A stretch of 64,000 bases of DNA, from contig CM055319.2 in assembly GCA_029255685.2 (NCBI GenBank), positions 29,049,568-29,113,567 on the forward strand. Reading direction: 5' to 3'. A program made the translations under genes and the position numbers. Position 1 is the stretch's first letter, and each line of letters begins with the position of its first letter. The DNA comes from Silene conica (taxonomy: Eukaryota > Streptophyta > Magnoliopsida > Caryophyllales > Caryophyllaceae). Below are positions 46,301 to 59,216 of this stretch, piece by piece. Below the pieces are notes generated by a model. It saw only the letters and a list, made by a program, of their open reading frames with translations, ran no database searches and was not told the DNA's origin.

Positions 46301-47587
46301 TGATAGGTTTAACTAGTTGCTCATAAACTAATTTAGTCATACTAACAAAAACCCTTTAATTAACTTTTAATTAACATATTTATAAACTCGTTTATAAGAT
46401 CTTATGCATGCTAAAATGTGCGGAAAGAGGAGAAAATGAACCCTTACACACGGTCCAATAATATGCTAGGATGATCCTCCGAGTACCCAAATTAGAATAC
46501 CTCCTCCGGATGCACCAAGACAATCCCTCAAAGAACCGAAACTTTGTATGCTAGACTAGGAATCGGTTTTTCCTTAATTTTATTCTAATCTCTCTAATTA
46601 GAATAATATATGAATACTACTCTTAGTATAAATTTTATTATCTTATAATAAGTATTTTAGAGGTTGAATAATCTCTTCTTTACTTAGTAGAATTTCGGCC
46701 AAGAGGAGAAGAAGAGCAACAACAAGAATGAATATGATACATATCTTATATATGTATTAAGCATGCTCTCAATAATAATAATTAACTTAAGCATGCTTAT
46801 GTTGGGAAGGGGAAGCCGGCTTAGGGAGTGTCAAAGAGGGGACATCAACACTTCTCAAGGTATTAAAGGGTGTCTTTAGGTTAGAGTTTCCAAGACTCTT
46901 TAAATGATTATGTTTATACCCTAATAAACACTAATTATACACTTAAGAACCCTCACAAAACCGGCTACCATAATCCATAAAATGGATTTCATTTTACAAC
47001 TTTGTAAAATGTACAATTTGTACAAAGTGTGACATCTTATATGTCATTAAGATATAAAATGTTTTAGTACATATAAAACATATAAATATTTATCCTATAA
47101 ATATTGTACATAATTAAATAAATCATATTTATTCAATTAATAAGTAATTCGAAATTACTAATGTAAAATGATCATTTATCGTCAATACGATTTACAACCT
47201 TTGTATTAATTTCAACCCAATTCATTCTAATTACGATATCTTAAAATATCGTTTAATGTTTAACAATTGACACGTTTCAATTTTAAACATAAATCTTACA
47301 TTAAGATTTAACCTCTAATTTCTCGATATACGAGTTTAAGGAATATGATCAAATCGTATCAATATACATTTGATCACTTTATCAATTAAGGGAATTGTCC
47401 TAAAGGTGTGACCTAAAGGGATCAACTGACCACCACCGTCATACGACAGTAATGTCAAACTCTAGCTAGCCAATCATTACTGATTAATGTTGGTCAGTTG
47501 ACTAATAATTCGAATCATCCCTTGCGCATTCTTGTTATGAGATTTAATTACGTGATCGCACTATTGTTGAGGACACATTTCCCAACA
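46301..47587 (-). repeat. gag-only Copia 3' LTR
   Basis: Plus strand TGATAGGTTTAACTAG to CACATTTCCCAACA; partner 53402-54688. Confidence 0.95.
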
Positions 47588-50034
47588 ATCTCCCACTTGT
47601 CCTCGACAAGTGTGCGTCACCAATTCTCTTGTCCTATTACAATCTCCCACTCAATGCAAGATGTCTCTCTCTGGTCGTACTTGCATTTGATCATATCATG
47701 AGTGGTTTCCTCGATCTGGAGAATAACTGTCTGACCGGAATTATCTACCATAGATACCTTCCGAGCGTGGCCACGCATTTCCAGTTAACTTCTCCTCGAG
47801 TGGCCTTGAGATTTGAACAACCCTGACAAGGGGTGGACAATTTCTATCGCACTACTTCCTTTGACCAGTCACAGTCAGTCATAACCCAAAACAATCCCAT
47901 TTGACTCCAGTTACAAAAAGTCGTAGAGAATGGATCAAAGTTATGCCTAAACTGTACCATCTTGGGAGAGTAGTCTTTAGTCAAAGAATTGACTCACAAG
48001 AATACTATAGCAGCTCTCGCCACGACCCGGCTATAAAATTTCCAGAACTCTATAAGCGGTCACATTGCCCAACAGAGTGTCTCTTACAGTCTGCCTATGT
48101 GATCGACTAGTCATCACATATGACTCTATGGCACTTGAACTTGCCATCAATCGCCTCACACTCTAGTCGCTTTGAGACGTCACCTCATGTAAGCGGCTAG
48201 GGACCATACTAAGTCAATCCAGTTCACTTATGGGGTTCAATATTGTCTCATACAACCCATTTGGATTCTGACAAAGTATCTTTTACTTTGAGTTATTAAT
48301 AACTCAAATGATGTTGTCATGCAACAATAGTCAATACTATTACATTGCATTTGATGCACAATCATCTAATTGTATTAGTGTTTTGCGAATAAACCTTTAT
48401 TCATGCGAATAACCTTTATTCATGATAGCAAAACTTACAACTTTTGGTCTCCTTTATTCTCATATTATCCCGTATAATATGATTCTATTTGAGTACAATT
48501 CTAGAACTCTTTCTAGATTTTGAGTTTTCTTTCCGAAGGAAAGCTCCCACTGTTATCTTATAACTTGTGACGTATCGATATACTGGAGGGATTAAAATCA
48601 CTCTCTATAGTCACTTATGTACTGAAATCTATATTGTAGTTTATTTATGATTTCATCATTCTTTATAATTTTCACTCATCTTGGCTATTTAATAATGGTT
48701 ACATTCATCATTATGAACAATGTATCCAACCATTCTAACTTCTAGTGGGCGACCTTTTATTATCCATATAATAAACCTTCCCATTAAAACTCCATCATCA
48801 TATGATACAATTATTTTATTCATCTAAATTGAGTACCTCTTATTCTTTACTCTTAAAGAATCACCCATTCTCTCTAAATGGTAGGTTTCAATTCTTTGAT
48901 GAATATCGCTCATCTAAATTGAGTGCCTCTTATTCTTTACTCTTAAAGAATCACCCATTCTCTCTAAATGGTAGGTTTCAATTCTTTGATGAATATCGCT
49001 CCCACTGAAAACAATATCCCTCGATTTCTTAAATGAACCTTTCATTTCTCGCATGTTAAACTATTACTCGAATCATTATCACTATCACTATCCCCATAGT
49101 GATCTATTTCCATTCAATCAATCATCACCCTCTTATCATGTCTTCGTTTCCTCGAGACGAAAATGACATGATAATTTCTTTATAACTACATAGGAACCGT
49201 TTTCCTACCGATGATTTCATACGGGGTTTCAAGTTTCCTCTCTATGAAACAATGAACACAAAGAACCTTTCTTCGAGTGTCCTCCCGTAGTTTCTTCAAA
49301 TCATTTAGGGCTCTTCTTAAGACTCCCAAGTAAGGAATCTTCTCTAAGATTCTTCCTTTATTTATATCATTGGTTTGTGAGCGAAACATTTTCTCCCACT
49401 CTATCCTTCTAACAATAACCTTTACTTGTTTAAGGATAGCTATTTCGATTAACCAATGTATCTGAATGTTTGAAGTTTGATAGGTGTGATGAATACATTC
49501 TCATTTTCACTTAAAATGAAAATCTTATAATGAACTGATATAGTCTCATTTTGATTGAATCTATCTCATGGGGTGTAGTTCTCCGTTTTAATCAACTCTT
49601 TGATTATCTTATACTTGATCGTATCAATATTTATGGCGTGATTAAATCACTATTATTCATGTTTAAACAAGGCATGCAATTTATTTGAGAAATCAAAACA
49701 TTGATTAAGAACAAAAGTAGTGACTCGGGTTGAAAACCAAGTCACTAATATCCAAAATTACAACCATTGTTTTAGGATTTTAATCCTTGTCTTACAAGAG
49801 AATTAAATTGTTCCATAAATAAATGCAAAATATGAAAGAAGACAATATGAAAATTAGAGCCTAGCTCTTCAAGTCTTCGATCAATTGGATGCTACCGTAG
49901 CCATCCAATAAATGAATCTCAAGCTTCCTTCTCCTTGCCCTTATCATTATTCGGGGGTGGCCCTTTAAAACAATTAAAAAGGGTAATTATCAACACATTT
50001 GTATCACTATACATAAGTTGATAAACGACATGAA
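47588..50034 (-). other. gag-only Copia: non-coding interior downstream of gag
   Basis: About 2.4 kb where pol would be expected, without recognisable pol motifs on either strand. It contains a 90-bp tandem duplication (48821-49000) and the purine tract at its left edge. Confidence 0.75.
48821..49000. repeat. 90-bp tandem duplication
   Basis: CATCTAAATTGAGTACCTCT at 48821 and CATCTAAATTGAGTGCCTCT at 48911 open two almost identical 90-bp copies, both ending GAATATCGCT. Confidence 0.95.
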
Positions 50035-50943
50035 TTATACGCGAGAATTATTACCTACGGCGGTTGCCTTCCCATTTTTGAGATCGCTTAAGTATTTGGG
50101 ACAATTTCTCTTCCAATGACCGATCCTCGTGCAATAATGGCACTTGTCTTGCTCTTTAGAAGACGAGGTGGAAGCGCCTTTCGAAAAGGTCTTTTCTTTG
50201 GTCGCTTTGGGCTTGAACGTTTTCTTGCCCTTGCCTTTCGAGGCATTCCTCTTGAAGCTCGTTTTCCCTTTCTTTTCGATGTTCAAAACATCCTTGGTGG
50301 AACTTTCATGAAGTCCCATGTCCCTTTCGGCTTGGACTAGCATCTTATGCAACTCTTCCAACGTGGTCTCTTGGTTTCGCATATTGAAATTCACCCGGAA
50401 TTGAGCATACGCCTTAACCTTATTGAGCGAGTGAAGAACTCGGTCAATAATAAGAGAGTCGGGAACATCAACATTTTGAGTTTTTAGAGTCTCCGCGAGC
50501 TCAACTAGTTTGAGTACATGAGGGCTTATCTTTTGCCCTTCCTTGAATGTTATGTCAAAGAAGGCGGAAGCCGCCTCATATTGAATCACCCTAGGAGTTT
50601 GCGAAAACATGGTCGCAAGCTTGGTGTATATTTCATATGATGTGGTCAACTTGATCATACTCCTTTGGAGATCCGGCTCCATGGAGAAGATGAGCACATT
50701 TTTAAGAGCGGAGGACTCTTTCATGTAGGCTTCATAGGCCTCACGAGTTTGGGCCGACGAACGAGCGGTCGGAGCGGGAGGAGCGGCTTCGGATAGGTAA
50801 CGACTCTTATCGTCACCTTGAGCGGCCAAAAGCAATTACGCATCCCAATCCTTAAAATTGGAACCATGCTTATCGAGTTTACAACGATCCATAAAGGATC
50901 GAAGCCATGATACGTTAGTGAGAGGTGGAGCGTTGGTTGCCAT
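50035..50943 (-). pseudogene. Copia-type gag (UBN2/Retrotran_gag_2) with CCHC knuckle
   Basis: Begins at 50943 with MATNAPPLTNVSWLRSFMDR. It shows YEAYMKESSALKNVLIFSME, IYTKLATMFSQTPRVIQYEA and AYAQFRVNFNMRNQETTLEE of the Copia gag family, a Lys-rich linker and a CHYCTRIGHWKRNC zinc knuckle near the C-terminus. Gag packages the element RNA. It is the only protein this element specifies, as in TR-GAG elements. Near-complete, with at most a break or so. Confidence 0.9.
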
Positions 50944-53387
50944 AGTCGATGTTGAAAATTAAACTACAATAATAAAAGGAAAAACAACATCATTTTAAAT
51001 TCATAATTTTAAACTAGAAACTTTAACAAGTTTAGTTATGTATTCACTTAATGATCTCTTACCCAATTAAGTAAACAATCCCGAGACCCAAACCCATACT
51101 AATCCGGGCACGGTGTAGCCGATTCAACCCGTATTGGTATAATTTGGTGGATTAACTCTTTAATCGGTTCTACTCTTAGAACTCTCGGTCGACAATTTTC
51201 TTAAAATTATCTTTAGCCCGAACTTATTGCAACTACGGTTACGAATACTTTCGTTGAGATCAACCAAATTTCAAGGTGTAATCTTATTACCCCACTTACC
51301 CAACGTGACAATTTTAGTACCCCGGTGTAGCCGAGCCTACGTTCTTGTGAAGAAGGGATTCATGGGTCCGTACTTTTTGGTAAGGCTAAGTCTCAATATT
51401 TATATGTAAGAGATCTAGTCAAATTATTATCTATCTCCGTTTAAGTGAACTAAGTCGGTGAATTATCGATAAAATAAAAGACTAGGTCGACTAGGTCGAA
51501 ACATGCATGATACGATGTATGACGATTTGGCTATGCATGCAAACATATAAAAAGCAAAAAATAAAAGCATAAATAAACCCTAGTATGGCCTTTCCTAGAA
51601 AAGAAATAATAAAAGTACAAATTCGGAAACCAACTCCTTTGGTCCCTTGAACTTCACGCGGCACGCACTTCGAGGTAAACATCGTCTTGATCGGAACTCC
51701 TTTCCGAATGGCACCGTCTTCAAGGAACTCCGGATTTTACAAATATTACAACTTTTCTAGTCTACTTTATACATTATAAAATAGAAATAAATTACAATTG
51801 GGTGATACGAGATCACAAAATTACAACCCAATCGGTAACCCCTTACATTACGGGAAATACCGATTTAAAGACTAAGGCCATACTAAGTAAATTACATAAT
51901 TCCCAAAATTACGTAAAAATAAATCATGACATTCATAATATAAAATATGCAATGCTTATAAATATGAATTAACATGCAAATCCTAAGCCAAATCGTCCTA
52001 TTTAAAACACTTATTTAAATAGTTATCGCAAACCTCGGTTTATGGAATCGCGTGTTTTAACGTTTAACAACACTATGCATTTAAATGAAACGGTTTTCAT
52101 TCTTAAGTTAATCATCCCAACTCTTATAGGATTCAAAATTTAGTCTTACTCAAACTTTGAACATGACTTAACTTAATATTTCAATATTGATCGGTATTAC
52201 TCGGTTTTACGGGAAAAATAATATAAAATACAAAAGAGACATTAAAATTTCGAAAATTCAAAATTCAAAATTTGAAAAATCCAGAATGTTCTTAAAATTT
52301 TCAGAAAGTTAAAATATTAGTATTTTACACGGTTTTATAATTATTTCGAAAATAACACGTAAAACGAGCAATTTAAGTCGGAAAATTCAATAATTAACTT
52401 CATAAATGCAAATTAAATACTAATAATATTTTTATACCTTCCAAAACATTTTAAGAACACAAGATGGACAGAAAATTAAATGGCACATTGCCCCATAGCT
52501 GAAATTTTAAAGCATGCCTCCTTTTATTTAATTTTAAATGCTACTTTTAACAAAACAAAATTAAATCAATACAAATCAAATCTGAAACTTTAGGCTCCCA
52601 AGAAAATTTTCATGATGAACATATCACATATGACTAATATGGGTTACATTTTCGGCCATTTTTAACAACATTTGCAAATTTTAACGATTTACGTCATATA
52701 TCGTACGATTTTAACATTTAAAATTATTTCTCAAGCATAAAATAAGATAAAATTCTCGAAAATTTTATACATGCTGGAAATAATATATATGACATCGTGT
52801 TAAATTTTCATGGCCAAATTCCAACTAAAACTATTAAAGTCGAAATAATGTCACTAATTACCCGATTTTTACATTAAAAATCTATAATATTGCAATATTT
52901 GAGATAAATTTCTGGAAAATTCAACATAAATTTTAAATATTGCATGTGACATCCTCATAAAATTTTATAGTCAAATTCATAATATGACAAATTTAACCCA
53001 TTTTTATTCATCCTTTTGCATTTTAACACTTAAAATCCATATCACACGATTTAAAGGTCTATAAATTACGAAAATTCATATTCATATTATAGAAAATACA
53101 TGTGATATCATACTGAAAAATCTCGGCCAGAAGCTTATTTTAACTATTTTTCCCAAAATTAATCATTTTTAACCATTAAAACGTATTAAAAACGGAAATT
53201 AAAATACCAATGATCAATATTCATGCAAAAAATATTCCAAATATTCTAAATCATATTAGAAAACAGTAGGTATCATGCTAAATTAATTTCGTGCATATCA
53301 TATATCAAAACGAAAATTATCAAGTTTTATTTTGTTATCCTAATAACTCCGTAAAAACGAAACGGAAAGCATGCAAACAACCCTTTT
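50944..53387 (-). other. gag-only Copia: 5' leader, non-coding
   Basis: About 2.4 kb of AT-rich sequence between primer site and gag start. No coding region supported; repeated AAATTTT-rich wording only. Confidence 0.7.
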
Positions 53388-53399
53388 GCTCTGATACCA
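53388..53399 (-). other. primer binding site (initiator tRNA-Met) of the gag-only Copia
   Basis: Minus strand TGGTATCAGAGC two bases inside the 5' LTR. Confidence 0.92.
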
Positions 53400-53401
53400 A
53401 T

Positions 53402-54688
53402 TGATAGGTTTAACTAGTTGCTCATAAACTAATTTAGTCATACTAACAAAAACCCTTTAATTAACTTTTAATTAACATATTTATAAACTCGTTTATAAGA
53501 TCTTATGCATGCTAAAATGTGCGGAAAGAGGAGAAAATGAACCCTTACACACGGTCCAATAATATGCTAGGATGATCCTCCGAGTACCCAAATTAGAATA
53601 CCTCCTCCGGATGCACCAAGACAATCCCTCAAAGAACCGAAACTTTGTATGCTAGACTAGGAATCGGTTTTTCCTTAATTTTATTCTAATCTCTCTAATT
53701 AGAATAATATATGAATACTACTCTTAGTATAAATTTTATTATCTTATAATAAGTATTTTAGAGGTTGAATAATCTCTTCTTAACTTAGTAGAATTTCGGC
53801 CAAGAGGAGAAGAAGAGCAACAACAAGAATGAATATGATACATATCTTATATATATATTAAGCATGCTCTCAATAATAATAATTAACTTAAGCATGCTTA
53901 TGTTGGGAAGGGGAAGCCGGCTTAGGGAGTGTCAAAGAGGGGACATCAACACTTCTCAAGGTATTGAAGGGTGTCTTTAGGTTAGAGTTTCCAAGACTCT
54001 TTAAATGATTATGTTTATACCCTAATAAACACTAATCATACACTTAAGAACCCTCACAAAACCGGCTACCATAATCCATAAAATGGATTTCATTTTACAA
54101 CTTTGTAAAATGTACAATTTGTACAAAGTGTGACATCTTATATGTCATTAAGATATAAAATGTTTTAGTACATATAAAACATATAAATATTTATCCTATA
54201 AATATTGTACATAATTAAATAAATCATATTTATTCAATTAATAAGTAATTCGAAATTACTAATGTAAAATGATCATTTATCGTCAATACGATTTACAACC
54301 TTTGTATTAATTTCAACCCAATTCATTCTAATTACGATATCTTAAAATATCGTTTAATGTTTAACAATTGACACGTTTCAATTTTAAACATAAATCTTAC
54401 ATTAAGATTTAACCTCTAATTTCTCGATATACGAGTTTAAGGAATATGATCAAATCGTATCAATATACATTTGATCACTTTATCAATTAAGGGAATTGTC
54501 CTAAAGGTGTGACCTAAAGGGATCAACTGACCACCACCGTCATACGACAGTAATGTCAAACTCTAGCTAGCCAATCATTACTGATTAATGTTGGTCAGTT
54601 GACTAATAATTCGAATCATCCCTTGCGCATTCTTGTTATGAGATTTAATTACGTGATCGCACTATTGTTGAGGACACATTTCCCAACA
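53402..54688 (-). repeat. gag-only Copia 5' LTR
   Basis: Partner of 46301-47587. Confidence 0.95.
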
Positions 54689-56980
54689 CTACCCACTTAG
54701 ACACATAATCTACAGCCACAAGAATATACCTGTTACCTTGACTACTGGGAAAAGGTCCTTGATAATCAATGCCCCAGACATCAAAAATCTCTACCTCTAA
54801 GATACCAACCTGCGGCATCTCATGTCTTTTTGAGACATTCCCAGTTCTTTGACAGGCATCACAGCTACCTACAAAATTCCTACAGTCAGCATGCAAAGTA
54901 GGCCAATAAAAACCAGACTGTAATACCTTGGCCACGGTCCTAGATGAACCGTGGTGACCGCCGTATGCAGAAGAGTGACATGCTTCCAGAATGTCCTTCA
55001 CCTCCCATTGGGGGACGCATCTCCGGATGAGTCCATCTCCGCATTCTTTGAAAACATAAGGGTCATCCCAAAAATACTGTTTTGCATCAAACATAAATCT
55101 CTTCTTTTGTTGCCATGACAACTCAGGAGGGATTTCACCTGTGACAGCAAAATTAGCAAAATCAGCATACCAAGGAGGGGGATAAGAACCTGAACTATTA
55201 ATGATAAATAAACTTTCATCAGGAAATGAATAATCAATAGGTAAAGAATCTTCCCCATCAGTCAGCTGTAGGCGAGATAGGTGGTCAGCTACCACGTTTT
55301 CCGCGCCTTTCTTGTCCCTAATCTCAATGTCAAACTCTTGGAGAAGGAGTATCCACCTCGAAAGCCTTGGCTTTGAATCCTTCTTCTGAAAAAGACCTTT
55401 CAAAGCTGCATGGTCAGTGTAAACAATTACCTTATTACCTACTAAATAGGACCTGAATTTTTCTAGGCAAAAATCACAGCTAGCATCTCCTTCTCAGTAG
55501 TGAAATAGTTGACTTGAGTCTCATCTAAGGTGCGGCTCGCATAGTATATAGCATTAAGAGCCCTGTTATTCCTTTGACCTAGCACATCACCTACAGCGTA
55601 GTCACTAGCATCGCACATGATCTCAAATGGGAGATCCCAATCTGGTGGCTGAATGATTGGTGCTGAGATCAAAGCTTCCTTCAACCTGTTAAAAGCTGAA
55701 AGGCACTCATCAGTAAAATTAAAGACAGCATCTTTAAGGAGCAATTGTGTAAGTGGTTTAGCAATTTTAGAAAAGTCCTTAATGAAACGCCTGTAGAAAC
55801 CTGCGTGTCCTAAGAAACTTCTCACCCCCTTAACATTAACAGGATGGGGTAATTGCTCAATCACCTGCACTTTTGCTTTATCAACATGTATACCTTTATC
55901 AGAAATTAGATGCCCTAACACTACCCCTTCAGTAACCATAAACTGACACTTTTCCCAGTTTAAGACAAGGTTTACATCAATACATCGCTGCAAGACTTTA
56001 TCAAGATTAGCTAAGCATTGATCAAAAGCATTACCATAAACAGAGAAATCATCCATAAATACCTCCATAATGTTTTCTATAAAGTCAGAAAAGATACCCA
56101 TCATACACCTTTGAAAGGTAGCAGGAGCATTGCATAACCCAAAAGGCATCCTGCGATAAGCAAAAACACCATGTGGACAAGTAAAAGTAGTCTTACTCTG
56201 ATCATCAGGATGGATGGGAATATGGAAGAAACCTGAATAACCATCTAGAAAACAGAAGAATTTATTAGAAGCCAGTCTTTCAGTCATTTGGTCAACAAAA
56301 GGAAGGGGGAAATGGTCTTTCTTGGTGGCGGCATTTAACTGTCTATAATCAATGCACATCCGCCACCCAGTTACAACTCTAGTGGGTATTAACTCATTTT
56401 TATCATTCTTAGCCACTGTGGTTCCTCCTTTCTTAGGAACCACCTGAACTGGGCTAACCCACTTGGAGTTGCCAACTGAATAGATAATACATGCATCAAG
56501 AAGTTTCATTACCTCAGCCATAACCACATCCTGCATCTTAGGATTCAACTTACGCTGTCCCTGTCTATAAGGCTTATGACTTTCCTCTAACTCTATTCTG
56601 TGCATGTAAACATCAGGGCTTATGCCCTTAATGTCATCCAAAGAATAACCTAAAGCTTTCCTATTCTTTCTGAGAACAGTCATTAAGGCAGAAAGTTGGT
56701 CAGGTTCAAATTTAGAACTAACAATTGCAGGGTACTGTTCAGTATCATCTAAGAAAACATACTTAAGGTTAGGAGGAAGTGGCTTACGCTCTGGTACCTT
56801 TACCTCAACTGCCTGAACAGAATCAGTACTAATAGAATAGCACATGTTTACCAGATTTGCATTAGCTAGGCTTATGAGTTTCTCATTCTCTTCTTCAGTG
56901 AACTCATACTCCTCATCCTCTGCTTCTGTCACATCCAGCTCTTCAGCATCCTTAGCTGGATTACCTGCACACTTATCCAA
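54689..56980 (-). pseudogene. Athila reverse transcriptase, RNase H and start of integrase
   Basis: Reverse transcriptase: WRMCIDYRQLNAATKKDHFP, FFCFLDGYSGFFHIPIHPDD, MPFGLCNAPATFQRCMMGIF and the catalytic MEVFMDDFSVYGN. RNase [41 protein letters not shown]. Integrase: zinc-binding [20 protein letters not shown] and [18 protein letters not shown], and the first catalytic acidic residue in [20 protein letters not shown]. Motif wording ([16 protein letters not shown]) is typical of the Athila/Tat branch. Cut at 54689 by the Copia insertion; integrase resumes at 46300. Fossil with few breaks. Confidence 0.94.
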
Positions 56981-57022
56981 AACTGTCAGATCATCTAAGA
57001 GATCCTTGGTTAAGGATTCCCT

Positions 57023-59035
57023 CTAATTAAGGATAACATTCCTGTCTATAATATCTATGGAGCAACAAGTATCATCAGTAGGAATAGTTGCCTTATGGGC
57101 AAGACTAAACTCGATAGTGTCATCTCCAACCTCTAGAGTAATGATCCCACGTTTGACATCTATTACAGCCCCAGCTGTGTGTAAAAATGGTCTACCTAAA
57201 ATAATAGGTATTTGAATATCCTCAGCAATGTCTAAGACAACGAAATCAACAGGAATAAAGAACTTTCCCACTTTAACTGGGACATCCTCCAAGACCCCTA
57301 ATGGTCTTTGGGTTGATCTATCAGCCATCTGCAGGGTAATATTGGTGACTTTAAGTCTACCTAAATTAAGTCTTTCACATACAGAATAAGGTATAACACT
57401 GACACTAGCCCCTAGATCACAAAGGGCTTTCCCTATAATATGATTACCTATGGTACAAGGGATAGAAAAACTACCTGGGTCCTTTAACTTGGGTGTTATA
57501 TTATTTTGTGAAAGAACATAACATTCTTCCACAAAAGCAACAGCACCGTCGTCCTGAAAATTCCTCTTACGACTTAAAATATCTTTCATGAATTTAGCAT
57601 AAGAAGGTACCTGGGTAATTAAATCAGTAAAAGGGATGGTTACCTCAAGATTCTTCACCATCTCCAAAAACTTACCGAACTTCCGATCCTCTTTTGAATT
57701 TTTCAGTCTTTCGGGATAGGGAACGGTGACACTAGCCATAGGATCAGCAACCTTTGGCTTTTTCAGCTGTAATATCTCGGCGAGGCCTTGAATGAGGGAA
57801 GGATCCAGCGATTCGGGAGTTAAATCTGCATTCTGCTCAGGAACACTGGTCGGTCGACCTAGCGTAGAGGTCGGTCGACCAGACTCTGTATCATCGGGAT
57901 TTTTTTGTTTTCCAGAAATCGATCTCACGTCAGGAATCGAGGTCGGTCGACCTACAGTAGGGGTCGGTCGACCTCCTGACCTGTTGACGGGATCAGTTTC
58001 TTTGTTTTGAGCTTCAGCAGAATTGTCCTTTGGGGCTGGTCCTTCATAAGCACGACCACTCCTAAGATTTATAGCGTTCAGCGTCTCCATGGGTCCTTCA
58101 CAACTAGCTGGAGAGCTAGTTGTTTGGTTGGCTATGTTTATCAATTGTTCTTCAAAAGCCTTCGTGGAAGCAATTTGAGCCTTTCCCATCTCTATAACTT
58201 GTTTTGTTAGAACATCAACAAGCTCTCTCAATTTCACAATCTCACCCGTGTTGTCAACCGTAGTAACTAGGTTCGCACTTTCAAGCTTAAGCTGGGTTGC
58301 CTGAAGCTTTTCAAAACGGGCTTCAACGGTTGTCTCAAGAGCCATCACTCTATTCATCTCCACATTCAGCCTTCGTGAATTCCCACGTGAACTCTTAAAG
58401 GCAGCCCTATGCACCGCCATGTCTTCAATGGTTTCCCAACCCTTCATATGGTTGGTGTTGTTCTGGAATCTCCCATTGGCGGCCGCATCAAGAATCATCT
58501 TATAGTCATCGTAAAGGGCGTTGTAAAATTGGTTACATCAGTACCATTATTGAAAGTTATGGTGAGGGATAGAACGGACCAAATTCTTGAACCGATCCCA
58601 TGCTTCACAAAATCCTTCATCTGGCCCTTGTTGAAAGTTAGTGATTTGGCTTCTCAAGTCCTCGGCCTTTGCAAGGGGAAAGTATTTCCTATAAAAAGCC
58701 AATGCCAAGGAAGTCCAATCCGTAACCTTCTCAGCTGCCCTATCAAGGTAACGGTACCAATCTCGCGCAGCGTCTTTTAATGAAAACAGGAACATCATTG
58801 CCAGCACCTCATCTGGAGTCACCCCGGCAGGTATGCGTATGGAACAGCAATAATCCGGGAATGTTGTAACATGCTTCAATGGATCCTCGTTGGGTAGACC
58901 AGAAAACTGACTCTGTTCCACCATAAAGATATTATTCGGGTGGAGCTCAAAGGAACCAGTGGTGGGAGTAGGCAAGGCGAATCCTTTTGGTAAATCTTGA
59001 GCCTTTGGCTGTAGGTGGTCATAAATAGAATCCAT
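57023..59035 (-). pseudogene. Athila gag and protease region
   Basis: Starts MDSIYDHLQPKAQDLPKGFA. Retrotrans_gag section: HPNNIFMVEQSQFSGLPNED, FLFSLKDAARDWYRYL, FCEAWDRFKNLVRSIPHHNF. A coiled-coil-like linker (NLVTTVDNTGEIVKLRELVD) and a low-complexity section follow. Protease carries LCDLGASVSVIPYSVCERLN and IPIILGRPFLHTAGAVIDVK. The low-complexity linker contains two GRPT-x3-GRPTS repeats encoded by paired 12-mer modules at 57848 and 57941. Fossil with a break or so. Confidence 0.92.
57848..57973. repeat. two paired 12-mer modules inside gag-protease coding
   Basis: GGTCGGTCGACC at 57848/57869 (spacer TAGCGTAGA) and 57941/57962 (spacer TACAGTAGG). The 21-bp register equals seven codons, so each pair reads as a heptad repeat (GRPTSTLGRPTS, GRPTPTVGRPTS) on the minus strand. 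Confidence 0.95.
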
Positions 59036-59193
59036 ATCTAAACAAGAGAGTACTCAAGCCTTCCTCTCAAAAACCTATCTTCTAGTATGCAGAAAACAAC
59101 ACTAGAGGAAAAGGTAAGTAACGGTCTTAAGGAACTTAGGTTCCTTAAGACAAGAAAAATAAACTAAAAATTAACAAACAAAATTATACCATC

Positions 59194-59211
59194 TCCCCGG
59201 TAACGGCGCCA
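59194..59211 (-). other. primer binding site (tRNA-Asp type) of the Athila element
   Basis: Minus strand TGGCGCCGTTACCGGGGA, five bases inside the 5' LTR. This is the primer-site form typical of Athila and Tat elements. Confidence 0.92.
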
Positions 59212-59216
59212 AAATT

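Larger units (their letters stand above)
46301..54688 (-). mobile_element. gag-only Copia-type LTR retrotransposon (TR-GAG-like)
   Basis: Near-identical LTRs 46301-47587 and 53402-54688 (both 1,287 bp; I see about four differences) are flanked by CTACC (46296-46300 and 54689-54693). In minus orientation the LTR begins TGTTGGGAAATG, preceded by the purine tract GACAAGTGGGAGAT. A tRNA-Met primer site follows the 5' LTR. The only coding is a Copia-type gag; no protease, integrase or reverse transcriptase is visible in 8.4 kb. It must rely on enzymes from an autonomous Copia element. Its very similar LTRs and nested position make it young. Confidence 0.93.

Noticed and set aside
48802-49008. 68-codon repeated-peptide frame
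   Set aside because: Translation of the 90-bp tandem duplication in the gag-only Copia element.
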